This document shows, piece by piece, positions 24,219 through 34,942 of a stretch of 64,000 nucleotides of DNA. A program made the translations under genes and the position numbers. Numbering within the stretch: position 1 is the stretch's first letter; each line of letters starts with the position of its first letter. The notes below the pieces were generated by a model. The model did not search any database. It was not told the DNA's origin and worked only from the letters and a program-made list of their open reading frames with translations. Origin of the DNA: Citrus sinensis (Eukaryota > Streptophyta > Magnoliopsida > Sapindales > Rutaceae); NCBI RefSeq assembly GCF_022201045.2, contig NC_068561.1, forward strand, positions 18,664,501 to 18,728,500, in the 5' to 3' direction.

Positions 24219-25947
24219 TTAGTTTGCAGATGGAATTGATGAGTTGTGCTTATTTGATAAAAGAATTTCATTCACCAGTTTATCCAAATTTAGAGAAGAT
24301 GAGCCATGAGGAGCTGCGGCTTCTTCTGCCAATCCCTTCCACTCCATGGCCTTGTTTCTCATTTGCTTTCCCTTCTCTCCCTCCATCATCTCTCTCACCA
24401 ACTTCTCCACTTCATTTCTGATCACATCCTCATCATCACCATTAATCTCCATTCCAACCCTCCACTCGTTGCAAACGTATCTACCATTTGTGGGTTGATC
24501 TCCAGTGAAAGGCCAACAAATCATAGGAACTCCATTACATAAACTCTCAACTATTGAATTCCATCCACAGTGAGTTAAGAATCCTCCAATTGATGGGTGC
24601 TTAAGTACTTCCTCTTGTGGGCACCAACTTGCTACAAAACCTTTTTCCTTAGCTTTAACTTCAAATTCAGCTGGCAAATCTGCTGTCTCACCAGTAACAA
24701 GATCAGGCCTGATTATCCATAAAAATGGGTGATTGCTATTTACGAGTCCCATTGCAACCTCAATAAGTTGCTGCTTATTCATAAATATAAAACTTCCGAA
24801 ATTTACATAAATCACAGATTTGGGTTCCTTGCAATCGAGCCATTGCAAACACTCTGTTTCTTCTTTCAATAGATTGTAACCAATAGAGTTTAGCATACCA
24901 TCTTGTTCTTCTGTTTGATTGAGAAGAAGCTGAAGTGGGCCGATGGTGAATAAATGATGAGGAAACATAAATGAGAGAGCATTCAAAACTTGTTGTTCCA
25001 ACGCATCGAACGTATGAATAATAATTGCTGAAGCTTTGGATGCATTTTCGGTTGCTTCCACGCACAAGTTGAACATCATATCTTTCGGATCTGTCGATTG
25101 AATAAAACTTGGAAGATCTCTAATTCGGATATCCTTCATCCCTGGAATCCAGTCTATAAGACTGTTCAAGTACTCTTTCGTAAGACAGCTTTTGTCTGCA
25201 AGTACTCAAAAATGAATTAATTCTTTGCTTCCGTCTGCATTCATATTTATACTTGATCGCCAGTGATTCTATGTCACGGCCACTAAAAATTTAAAGTAAC
25301 ATAAATTTAATCCGAAACATTACAAAAAAACATTGAAAATTAATTAGTGCCCAAGGTAGTGATCCCGGAAAAATTGAAAAAAAAAAACAGAAAAAGAAAA
25401 GTTCTGATAATTGCATACCTTTGACTGGGAAAAGACCCTTTTCTTTGAATGTCTGAAATTGTTTAAATCCCATGAAACTACAAGCGGAGATGGTAAAAAA
25501 CAATACAATAGGAAGTCCGAGTTGTTGAGCAGCTGTTATGGTGAAAGGCAAGAAGCCATCTGAGATGATGCAGCTGACAGCAGGATTAACGCTATTTGAA
25601 GAATCATTGAGTTTGGCAAGCAGGTCAAGAAATGGATGCAACAAGACATTATTTATGATGTTTTCACCGAGAGAATACGCGTCTTGAGCAGTGGGGCTTT
25701 CATCTGAAGAAGCTGGAAGCCCATCTGGGATTGCTTCGAATCGAAAACTGGGCAAGCCATCTAAAGAATGTTGGCCTCTTGCTTTGAGTAAGCGTCTGTG
25801 ATTGAACTCTGTGTTGACAAAAGTTATGTGAAAACCTTTGTGATGAAGAAGCTTTGCCAGTTTAAGCATTGCTTTTATGTGGCTTTGAAAGGGGCTCGGG
25901 ATGCAGACCGCATGAACCTTGCTACAAGCTTTAGGTTTTGATTCCAT
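24219..25947 (-). CDS. UGT85-like UDP-glycosyltransferase, intact (gene B)
   Basis: Exon 1 25947-25419 (529 nt), intron 223 bp (GTATGC...TTGCAG), exon 2 25195-24219 (977 nt): 501 aa, the usual length and one-intron structure of the UGT85 family. Probable catalytic His23 lies in FQSHIK and its partner Asp130 in CIISDGF. The UGT85 signature DWIPGM...IRDLPSF is at about 191-207. The PSPG box spans W367 to Q410 with the canonical THCGWNS. Family members glucosylate terpenoid, cyanogenic or phenolic alcohols; nothing in the sequence fixes the substrate. It heads a block shared with the gene at 31826 and faces away from a plus-strand UGT fragment at 28424, so the pair was once divergent. It is the best candidate in the cluster for a normal enzyme. 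Confidence 0.92.
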
Positions 25948-26035
25948 CTTGATCTCTTCTCTCTCTAGGCCTCTGCAACTAGTGATCACCCTTCCATTTT
26001 TTCTTAGCCACGAGTTAAATATCCATTATCCAATA

Positions 26036-26177
26036 GGACTTGACTAGCCTACAGAATCTGTAAGCTACAGACTGCAGCATCAGCCGTTGGATGTGGAGCG
26101 AGAAACTAAACAATAGAAGATCGGATGGTGGGATGACGGGAGATGTTTGTTACAGAATCTGTACCATAGACAGGTCC
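26036..26177. mobile_element. Mutator-type MITE, 142 bp, 9-bp TSD
   Basis: Bounded by TATCCAATA on both sides (26027-26035, 26178-26186). Ends GGACTTGACTAG...TACAGAATCTGTA and, inverted, GGACCTGTCTAT...TACAGATTCTGTA form terminal inverted repeats of about 27 bp. The paralogous site near 33560 reads attatccaataaaatttt with a single copy, a natural empty site. The 9-bp TSD indicates a Mutator-like element; it is non-coding. Confidence 0.88.
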
Positions 26178-26186
26178 TATCCAATA

Positions 26187-27321
26187 TAATTTTCATTTTA
26201 TTTTGTTTTTCCCACCGTCCATTGAAGCCCGACTGAGCGAGACTTTGTCATTAAATAATGTTTCACTCATTGATCAATTTAATTATATGTTTTTTCAAAT
26301 TTAATATTATTCAATATAGCGAAATTTTATTTAAAGAATCTCGATTATGTGTCTTTTAAAATTATTATTTCTGATGTAACGAAGTGAAATCACTCATAAA
26401 GAATTTTTTATAATTGCACTTGCACTCAGTTTTATGTTCTAAATGATATATCTAACTCATCACCCATGGAAAAAATTGTAAAATTAAAAACAGCATGACA
26501 AATATTATTGATAGATGATGAGTTTTTTAGATGCAATAATAATTTTTTTAAATGCTTGTAAGTTGTAACATCAAAGTGGTATATTTATATTGGAGTTGTG
26601 GATTCCAGTGCATTATGTTTATAATAAAAACTAACCGTATCATATTTGTCTTGCCTAATTCTATCTTAATCATATTGATTTGATTAGATCTAGTCAGCGA
26701 TTGTTTCTTTATAAAAGAAAGTGGACAAATGAGTCTAATTGGATCTTAATGGCATTAATTTGATTAGATCTAATCAACGATTTTTTTATTTATAATAAAA
26801 ATAACTGGACAAATGATACACATTAAAGATACTGGAATTACAAAATCGATCTGTAATAATAATTTGTCCACATGCTATATTAAATTTGAAAACTATAATT
26901 AAATTGGTCGATATGAATGAAACATTAGTCAATACATTATTCAATGGCAGAGTCTCGCTAGTCGGATATGGATGGTGGGAAAAATAAAATAAAATGAAAA
27001 ATATTTAATTAAATTATTTATTTAATTTGTTTAAACTATAAACTAAGAGAAATATTTATTTAGTTGAGGTACTTAATTTACATCGAATTGGTATGTTATT
27101 AATGAAATTTTTTATAAGGTACAATAATTCATTATCACTTGAACCAATCAAATAATGACACATTGTTTACTATAATTATTAGATACACTATGTATCATAA
27201 TTAAATAAATATAACATTATTGACAAACTAAACTACTCCGATGTGGCTTTTATTTAGCTTTAGTGAATATGTACCGTATATGAAAAACTAATGAAAATCA
27301 ATGAAGTGGGTTTGGGATGCG
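26187..27321. other. Spacer of the duplicated UGT block (copy 1)
   Basis: Collinear with the spacer at about 33590-35455 (for example aaatgtttcactcat, tctatcttaatcatattgat, atgaaaatcaatgaag). No gene is seen. It presumably contained the two divergent UGT promoters. Confidence 0.75.
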
Positions 27322-28217
27322 TAGGGATGACAATAGGTATCGCCTGCAAGGTATCATTACCAAATTTATATCCATACAAAGTTTAAATTATCAAACTCAC
27401 CCTACTATATGTTTTAATTTTTTTAAGAAAATCCACCTGCTGCGGGTTTTGACAATTACCAAACCCGCAATGGTATCCGGCGATTATTTTACGGGTTTCT
27501 ACATTTAAAATCACAAATGGTCAAAATGTAAATTTATAATAATGACCTATAATTCCACATAAATGTAAATGGAAAATTAAAATTTCAACATCAATCCAAC
27601 ACAAATTCTCAAATTTAAGTATAAAATACACAAATCTATATATATAAAAAAAGCCACAAACTAGTATCTAAACATAATAATTATCATTTCATATTATTAT
27701 TCAACACAAACTCCAAAAGAAGATCTTCATTTCGTTCACCACCACTAGCACCCATCTAACACGATTCCTACAATAATGATTAAGATTAATATTTTCTAAA
27801 GAATAATGCATTTTAAATGCTAATCCATGCATTAAGTTAAAGAAAATTCAATCATAATTATAATAAGTATATTTTTAGATTTAAATATTTTTCTATTCCT
27901 ACAATTTGAAGAACAAAATTATAACAATGAAATAATCCATGCATTAAGTTAACGAAAGTTCAATCAGAATTATAATAAGTATATTTTTAGATTGAAATAT
28001 TTTTCTATTAAAATTAAATTAAAAAATAATTAAAAAAATTACGGTTGGCGGATATCCATACGGGTATCCGTAGGATATTTGGGTAATACTAAACCCAACC
28101 GCAACCTAGTGCATATTTTAATTTATAATACCAAACCTGTCTACAACCCACAAAATTACCTGAGCGGATTTTGGCGGGTGGGTTTAAACGGATTTGTAGG
28201 TACCATTGCCATCGCTA
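27322..28217. mobile_element. Non-autonomous hAT-type element, 896 bp
   Basis: Ends TAGGGATGACAATAGG and, inverted, TAGCGATGGCAATGG; 8-bp TSD GGGATGCG (27314-27321) versus GGTATGCG (28218-28225). The paralogous site at about 35455-35470 (gagcttggtatgtgcggc) has one copy, confirming insertion. Inside, about 27820-27896 and 27930-28010 are direct repeats of each other (ccatgcattaagttaa...). It encodes no transposase. Confidence 0.88.
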
Positions 28218-28423
28218 GGTATGCGCAGCCAAATCAGATTTCTAATTCAAAACTCGGAATGCAACTTGCCCACGACTAATTTCGTCAACTTTTGCTAGTT
28301 AGTCAATTTAACAAAATGATTAAATGACAACTTTCCCATCTTATCCATTCGACCACCTTCAATTTTCATTTTCTTTTTCATTATAAGTAGTTCGCACAAG
28401 CTTTGATGAAGTAAATAAAGAAA

Positions 28424-28948
28424 ATGGAAGCTAATACATGTGGTTACAAGTCTCACGCATTTTGTTTTCCTGGCCCAGGTCAAAGCCACTTAAACTCCAT
28501 GCTTCAATTGGCAAAGCTTCTGCACCACCACAAACAGAGGCGGATTTACCATAGGATCACTGGGGGCTCAAGCCCCCACGAAAAAAAAATCTCTATTTCA
28601 TAAAAAAAATTAACATATTTTTAAATAGTCTTGTTAAATTATTAGATAGTTCCATCCGTTAAAATTTAAATTATTATTTTATTAATTACAAAAGTTATAC
28701 TTTGATTTAAAAATCAAAACCCACAAACTAAAATATTTATAGTTTTTAATTATTGAATTGTGGATGCTACATTTTAACTAGAGATTGCAGTAAATAAAAA
28801 AAAATTACATTCAAGTTTTCAGTTTTTATGTCTAATTATTATTTAATTTAGCCCACGGTAAATTATTTTTTTACATCTAACCACAAAAGTTTCCGCATAA
28901 CTTCTGTAAACTTTGAGATCGTACGCAAACGCTGTCTCGAATCAAGCG
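28424..28948 (+). pseudogene. UGT85-like 5' fragment interrupted by a hAT element
   Basis: Starts at ATG 28424 and reads MEANTCGYKSHAFCFPGPGQ, then SHLNSMLQLAKLLHHHK, the N-terminus of a UGT in frame up to the insertion at 28535. Homology resumes at 28888 (agtttccgcataacttctgtaaac...) and stops abruptly at 28948 where unrelated antisense UGT sequence begins. A TATA-like cattataagtag lies about 40 bp upstream of the ATG, identical in the paralogue at 35664. Everything 3' of about codon 60 is gone. Confidence 0.85.
28535..28879. mobile_element. Non-autonomous hAT-type element in UGT fragment, 345 bp
   Basis: 8-bp TSD ACCACAAA at 28527-28534 and 28880-28887; the undisrupted site is in the paralogue near 35768 (caccaccacaaaggtttcc). 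The left end is CAGAGGCGGATTTACC and the right end in inverse is TAGATGTAAAAAAATAATTTACC, so the TIR is imperfect. A tggggg/cccccac foldback lies near the left end. Non-coding. Confidence 0.82.
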
Positions 28949-28950
28949 GC

Positions 28951-30581
28951 CATCCCTGGAATCCAGTCCATAACTGAGTCCAAATACTCTTTTTTAAGAC
29001 AGCTTTCATCTGCAAATTAATTAACACAATAACTGAATTAATTCTCAGCTTTTGACAAGTAATTAATAGGTAATATGACCACCAACCTGTGCGCTGGTAT
29101 GTTTGGATTGATGAAATCAAAAAAGAGGAGAGGAGAGGATTTGAGAAAAGTAGAAATAAATAAGGGAAGTAAAGATGATTCCATGTTAAGCCAACTAAAT
29201 GAAATTGAGATTGACATCCTCTTTTACTCATTTTTTCTCCTACTCTCTCCTTTCTATTCGTCTCTTCTCCTCCTATGTTTTTCAACCAAACAAGCTATTT
29301 TTAAATACCCCAGACCCAGAGCATGAAAAATTATAATAGGAATGTTGAAATGTCCTAGTACGACAAAAAACTTGAAATTTTTTTTACCTTTTAGTGGGAA
29401 AAGACCCTTTTCTTTCAGTGTCTGAAATTGTTTAAGTCCCTTGAAACTGCAAGCGGAGATTGTGAAAAACAATGCACTAGGAAGTCCAAGTCGTTGAGCA
29501 GCTGTAATGGTGAAAGCCATGAAGTCATCTGAGATGATGCAGCTGACTGCAGGGTTAACATTATTTGAAGAATCACTGAGTTTGGCAAGCAGGTCAAGAA
29601 ATGGCTGCAGCAAGACATCATTTATGATGTTTTCACAGAGAGAATACATGTCTTGAGTAGTGGAGCTTTCATATGAAGAAGCTGGAAGGCCATCTGGTAG
29701 GGGTGGGCACGGGTCCGATTGATTATCAACCCGACCCAACCCGCATGTAGAATGGGTTGAAAATTTTCAATCCGACTCAACCTATTACATATCTTGACCC
29801 AATCCGTAGTTTTGCGAGTTGGGTCAGGTTGGGTTGATTGGGTTGAACTTTTGAAAAAATCTATTTTTATAATCTAATTAAATAGTGAATAAAAATTAAT
29901 TAATTAATTAAAAAAACTAAAAAATATAAATATTAAAATCTTTAGAACAAATCCAACATTTCAAAGTTTTTATATTTATATTTTTTAATTTTTATATGAA
30001 ATATCAAAATTTATATAATAATTTTTACATACATACAGGTTGACCGGTTGGATGAGGTTAATTGAATTGAGCTTTTGAAAAAATCTATTGTTATAGTCTA
30101 ATTAAATAGTGAACAAAAATAAATAAATTAGATAAACTTAAAAAATGTAAATATTAAAATCTTTAGAACTAATCCAACATTTCAAACTTTTCATATTTAT
30201 ATTTTTTAATTTTTATATAAAATATCAAAGTTTATATAATAATTTATATATGTAAATATATAGGGGTTGACGGGTTGAGTTGAGTTAAAAAATTTTAACC
30301 CAACCCAACCCGCAAAAAATCACACGAGTTGGGTGGGTTGATGCCCACCCCTACCATCTGGGATTGCTTCGAATCGAAAATTGGGCAAGCCATCCAAAGA
30401 GTGGTGGCCTCTTGATTTGAGAAAGCATCTATGATTGAACTCTGTGTTGACACAAGTTATGTGAAAGCCTTTGTGATGAAGAAGCTTTGCCGATTGAAGC
30501 ATTGCTTTTATGTGGCTTTGAAAGGGGCTTGGGATGCAGACTGCATGAACCTTGCTACAAGCTTTTAGCTTTTGATTCCAT
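28951..30581 (-). pseudogene. UGT85-like pseudogene split by a hAT element (copy C)
   Basis: The minus strand from ATG 30581 has a one-base insertion within the first eight codons (aaagctaaaagc versus aaacctaaagc), giving a stop. Out of frame it continues [20 protein letters not shown] and so on. Exon 1 is interrupted at 29698-30353 by a transposon and resumes with GLPASSYESSTTQDMYS to KEKGLFPLK, followed by a usable donor. Of exon 2 only about 20 codons remain (to DWIPGM-type text) before the breakpoint at 28951. The PSPG half is missing, so it is non-functional. Confidence 0.92.
29698..30353. mobile_element. Non-autonomous hAT-type element with internal 224-bp duplication
   Basis: Perfect termini TAGGGGTGGGCA / TGCCCACCCCTA; 8-bp TSD CCATCTGG at 29690-29697 and 30354-30361, and removing one copy plus the element restores the UGT reading (ccatctgggattgcttcg as in genes B and D). 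The core holds two copies, offset 224 bp, of a unit beginning near cttttgaaaaaatctatt (29847 and 30071). Subterminal zones are packed with gggttg/caaccc words. No ORF. Confidence 0.93.
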
Positions 30582-31825
30582 CTTGATCTCTTCTCTCTAT
30601 GTCTTTGCAATTAATGATCTAAAAGTACTAAAACGAAAAGTATTGCATCTAACTAAACACTGAGTTCACTCACACATTTACAACCTTTCTTACCTTATTT
30701 AATTTGGAGAGAGTTAATGAGTACGTATATATTAACTTAAAAAAAAAATTAAAGTTGGTTGGTATGAATGGTTCAGCACCCTAATTTCTTAAGAGAGGTC
30801 AAGGGTTCAAGCCCCGCTCTCATATGTACGTATATGTACTAAACTAATTAATTAATGTGTGTATATACTAACCTAATAAAAAGTAATGTCTTTCCCAAAT
30901 ATCTCATGATTTTTCAATAAGGGAATTAAATGCACTCATGCCATAAGTCGGGTGGTGAACACTCTTTCCTCTATGGTGGAGGTATAATTAAGCTGGAGTG
31001 TCTACGAGGGACTCATCCTATCTCATAAATATCATTTGAGTAGGATAAATCACGTTTGTATATATGATCTAGGTAGACCTCTAAATTATACTAATGCAAA
31101 GATATTGCCATATAAAATTGAAGTAAAAACAAAAACTTACGAATCACCTTACCAGTAATTCAGGTAGAACTAATAGCACATTCACATGCATGGAATATAT
31201 AGCACATATATATGTCAACTAATAAAACTTTAATAACTAACCAATTTGGATTTGAGAGAGAAAGGAGCTATACAATAATGTAAAATGATGAGTTTTTAGA
31301 ATGATAAACTTCAATTTACACTCTATTTAGAATGATAATTTGTAATTAACCTCAAAAATGGGAAAATTTTATTTTACCTCATTTACTGTTAAGAAGACAA
31401 AAAGAAAAAAAAAATCATCAACGTGTCTCTTATTTCTCCTCATCTTTTAGTTTACGTTTTGGGTTGTTGATGAAGACTTCGTTTCCCAAGACCAAAATAC
31501 TCACTGGCTCAAACTGATTATGTTTTAACTATTGAACGTTGATTGATAATAAAATGTGGGTGCATGTCAATTGGTGGTTCAATGGGTAAAATCCGTTAAA
31601 TCTCCAATGGTGGTATGAGAAGGTTACTCATATTTGAGGAGAGGATTTTGGTTACAAGAAGTGGACTGTCCTTTGAGAAAAAAACATTCAACATATTAAC
31701 ATAATTCTTATTAATCTTATGCACTAATACTCACCAACAATTATTTTAAAAATGATAAGAAGACCAAGCTCTCATAATGCAGTACAACAATGAAAACATT
31801 TAATTTACACTCCTCATTGGATGCA
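30582..31825. other. Intergenic, with a tRNA-like SINE candidate at ~30745-30830
   Basis: About 30750-30825 reads ggttggtatgaatggttc ... gggttcaagccccgc on the plus strand, resembling pol III A and B boxes of a tRNA-derived SINE head; no TSD was secured. The rest, up to the flank shared with the 19.7-kb gene (from 31448), has no gene. Confidence 0.5.
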
Positions 31826-33483
31826 TTAGTTTTTGGACGGTATGAGCCCTTCTGATAAAAGAACTTGGTTCATCAATTTTTCCAAATTTGTTGCAGAGGA
31901 TCCATCAGGAGCTGTAGCTTCCTCTGCAAATCTCTTCCACTTTGAGGCCTTGTTTCTCATTTGCTTACCTTTCTCTCCCCCCATCAATTCTCTCACCTGC
32001 TTCTCAACCTCATTTCTACTCACTCGATTATCATCTCCACCATTAATGATCTCCAGTCCAACTCCCCACTCGTTGCAAGTGTATCTACAATTTGTGGGTT
32101 GATCTCCCAAAAAAGGCCAACAGATCATCGGCACACCAGCACATAAACTCTCAATCGTTGAATTCCATCCACTGTGAGTAAAGAATCCTCCGATCGCTGG
32201 GTGGTTCAGAACCTCCTCTTGTGGACACCAACTTGCTATGAAACCTTTCTCTTTAGCTTTAACCTCAAACTCAGCTGGCAAGTCGGCCGTCTCACCAGTA
32301 ACAAGATCAGGCCTAATTATCCATAAAAATGGGTGATTGCTATTTACGAGTCCCATTGCAACCTCAATAAGTTGCTGCTTATTCATAATTATAATACTTC
32401 CGAAATTTACATAAATCACAGAGTTGGGTTCCTTGGAATCGAGCCATTGCAAACACTCTGTTTCTTCTTTCAATAGATTGTAACCAATATAGTTTAACAT
32501 ACCATCTTTTTCTTCTATTTGATTGAGAAGAAGCTGAAGTGGGCCGATGGTGAATAACTGAAGAGGAAAAATAAATGAGAGAGCATTTAGAACTTGTTGT
32601 TCCAATGCATCGAACGTATGAATAATAATTGCTGAAGCTTTGGATGCATTTTCCGTTGCTTCCACGCACAAGTTGAACATAATGTCTTTTGAATCAGTCG
32701 ATCGAACAAAACTTGGAAGATCTCTAATTCGGATATCCTTCATCCCTGGAATCCAGTCTATAAGTCTGCTCAAATACTCCTTCGTAAGACAGCTTTTGTC
32801 TGCAAGTGCACAAAACCGAATTATATTTTTGCTTCCGTCTGCATTCATATTTATACTTGATCGCCAGTGATTCTATGTCACAGCTACTAAAGATAACATG
32901 AAAAAACATTGAAACTTTGATTCCAGAAAAAGGAAAAAGAAAAAAGAAAAATACCATTGACTGGGAAAAGACCTTTTTCTTTGAATGTCCGGAATTGTTT
33001 AAATCCCATGAAGCTACAAGCGGAGATGGTGAACAACAGTACAATAGGAAGTCCAAGCTGCTGAGCAGCTGTAACGGTGAAAGGCAAGAAGCCATCTGAG
33101 ATGATGCAGCTGACTGCAGGATTCACAATATTTGAAGAATCGTTGAGTTTGGCAAGCAGGTCAAGAAATGGATGCAACAAGACATTATTCATGATGCTTT
33201 CACAGAGAGAATACATGTCTTGAGTAGTGGAGCTTTCATCTGAAGAAGCTGGAAGGCCATCTGGGATTGCTTCGAATCGAAAGTTGGGCAAGCCATCCAA
33301 AGAGTGTTCGCCTCTTGATTTAAGAAAGCGTCTGTGATTGAACTCTGTGTTGACAAAGGTTATGTGAAAGCCTTTGTGATGAAGAAGCTTTGCCAGTTTA
33401 AGCATTGCTTTTATGTGGCTTTGAAAGGGGATCGGGATGCAGACCGCATGAACCTTGCAACAAGCTTTAGGTTTTGATTCCAT
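31826..33483 (-). CDS. UGT85-like UDP-glycosyltransferase, intact, mosaic (gene D)
   Basis: Exon 1 33483-32955 (529 nt), intron 155 bp (GTATTT...CTTGCAG), exon 2 32799-31826 (974 nt): 500 aa. Probable catalytic His23 in FQSHIK, partner Asp130 in CIISDGF, UGT85 motif DWIPGM...IRDLPSF, PSPG box about 367-410. From the N-terminus to about GFIASWCPQEEVL it is nearly gene B; from there on (NHPAIGGFFTHSGWNS, CAGVPMICWPFLGDQ, ending EGLIPSKN) it is nearly gene A, and its 3' flank also matches that of A. This points to recombination or gene conversion inside exon 2. Like gene A it carries HSGWNS instead of HCGWNS. Probably an active enzyme; acceptor unknown. Confidence 0.92.
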
Positions 33484-34194
33484 CTTGATTCTCTTCTCTC
33501 TCAAGGCCTTTGCAACTAATGATCAACCTTCCATTAGCCACGAGTTAAATTTCCATTATCCAATAAAATTTTCATTTTATTTTGTTTTTCCCACCAGCCA
33601 TTCAAATCCGACCGAGAGAGACTCTGTCATTAAATAATGTTTCACTCATCAACCAATTTAATTTTATGTTTTTCCAAATTTAATGATAGTCGATATAGCG
33701 AAATTTTATTTAAAGAATCTCGATTATGTGTCTTTTTAAATTATTATTTCTATTGTGACGGAGTAAAATCTCTCTTAAAGAATTTTTTTTATAATTGCAC
33801 CTACGCTCAGTTTTATATTCTAAATGATATATCTAACTTGTCACCCATTGATTAAATTGTAAAATTAAAACATTACTACACACGACAAACTGATAGATGA
33901 TGAGTTTTTATAAATGTAATAATAATTTTTTTAAATGGTTGTAAATCGCAGCATCAACGTGATATATTTATATGAGAGTTGTGGATTCCACTACATTATT
34001 TTTATAATAAAAGCAAACCATATCATATTTGTCATGCCTAATTCTATCTTAATCATATTGATTTAATTAGATCTAGTCAACAATTTTTTCTTTATAATAA
34101 AAGAAAGTGGACAAATCAGTCCAATCAGATCTTAATAGTATTGATTTGATTAGATCAAATCAGTGATTTTTGTATTTATAATAAAAGTAAGTAG
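33484..34194. other. Spacer of the duplicated UGT block (copy 2)
   Basis: Aligns with 25948-26820 minus the 142-bp MITE there. No gene seen; it includes the promoter side of gene D. Confidence 0.75.
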
Positions 34195-34210
34195 ACAAAT
34201 GATACACATT

Positions 34211-34552
34211 GTTTTTAAATATTGATTGCATATTATATTATTATATTATACAGATATTTATAATTGTTATAACAGTAGATGATTGTACTAATATTTACAA
34301 TCAAATATATAAATGAGATTTTACATTATTATATTAAATTCTATAAAGTATATGTCTAGACAACTAATCATCACAGACGAGAGATGTTTATGCTCCACTC
34401 GCATTTTGTAAGAAAAAAAACTTGCAAATAAACTCCACACAATTATACTTAATTAAGGGAGGTTGAGTTTATGGGAACTCAAATCACTACTCTCATAGTT
34501 ACGCTTAACTTTGAGGATAGTGATTCACCATTTGGCCAAAGATCAAGTGGCT
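34211..34552 (-). mobile_element. SINE-like insertion with 16-bp TSD
   Basis: Exactly bounded by the 16-bp direct repeat ACAAATGATACACATT (34195-34210 and 34553-34568); the paralogous spacer at about 26815 has it once. Read on the minus strand the element begins AGCCACTTGATCTTTGGCC with an A-box-like TTGGCCAAATGG and a B-box-like TGATTTGAGTTCCC, and ends AT-rich at 34211. Long TSD plus pol III boxes indicate a tRNA-derived SINE, a different family from 23691 and 38111. Confidence 0.8.
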
Positions 34553-34942
34553 ACAAATGATACACATTAAACATACAGAAATTGCGAAATCAATCTGTAT
34601 AGCCACATGCTGTATTAAATTTGAAAAACTATAATTAAATTGGTCAATATGAGTGAAACATTAGTCAATACATTTTTCAATGGTAGAGTGTCCCTCTAGT
34701 CAGATATGGGTGGTGTAAAAAAATAAAATAAAATGAAAAATATTTAATTAATTTCTTTGGCTATAAACTAAGAGTAATGTTTCTTAAGTAGAAATACTTA
34801 ATTTGCATCCCAAATGGCAAATGATACATTATTAATGAAATTTCATCATTTGAATCAGAAGCGATAAGGTGTAATAATTAATTATCGGTTGAATTAATCA
34901 AATAATGAAACAATATCTACTATAATTATTATATACAGACTC

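Noticed and set aside
28535-28879. CACTA transposon, because the left end is CAGAGGCGG
   Set aside because: The target duplication is 8 bp, not 3 bp, and the ends do not begin CACTA; hAT fits better.
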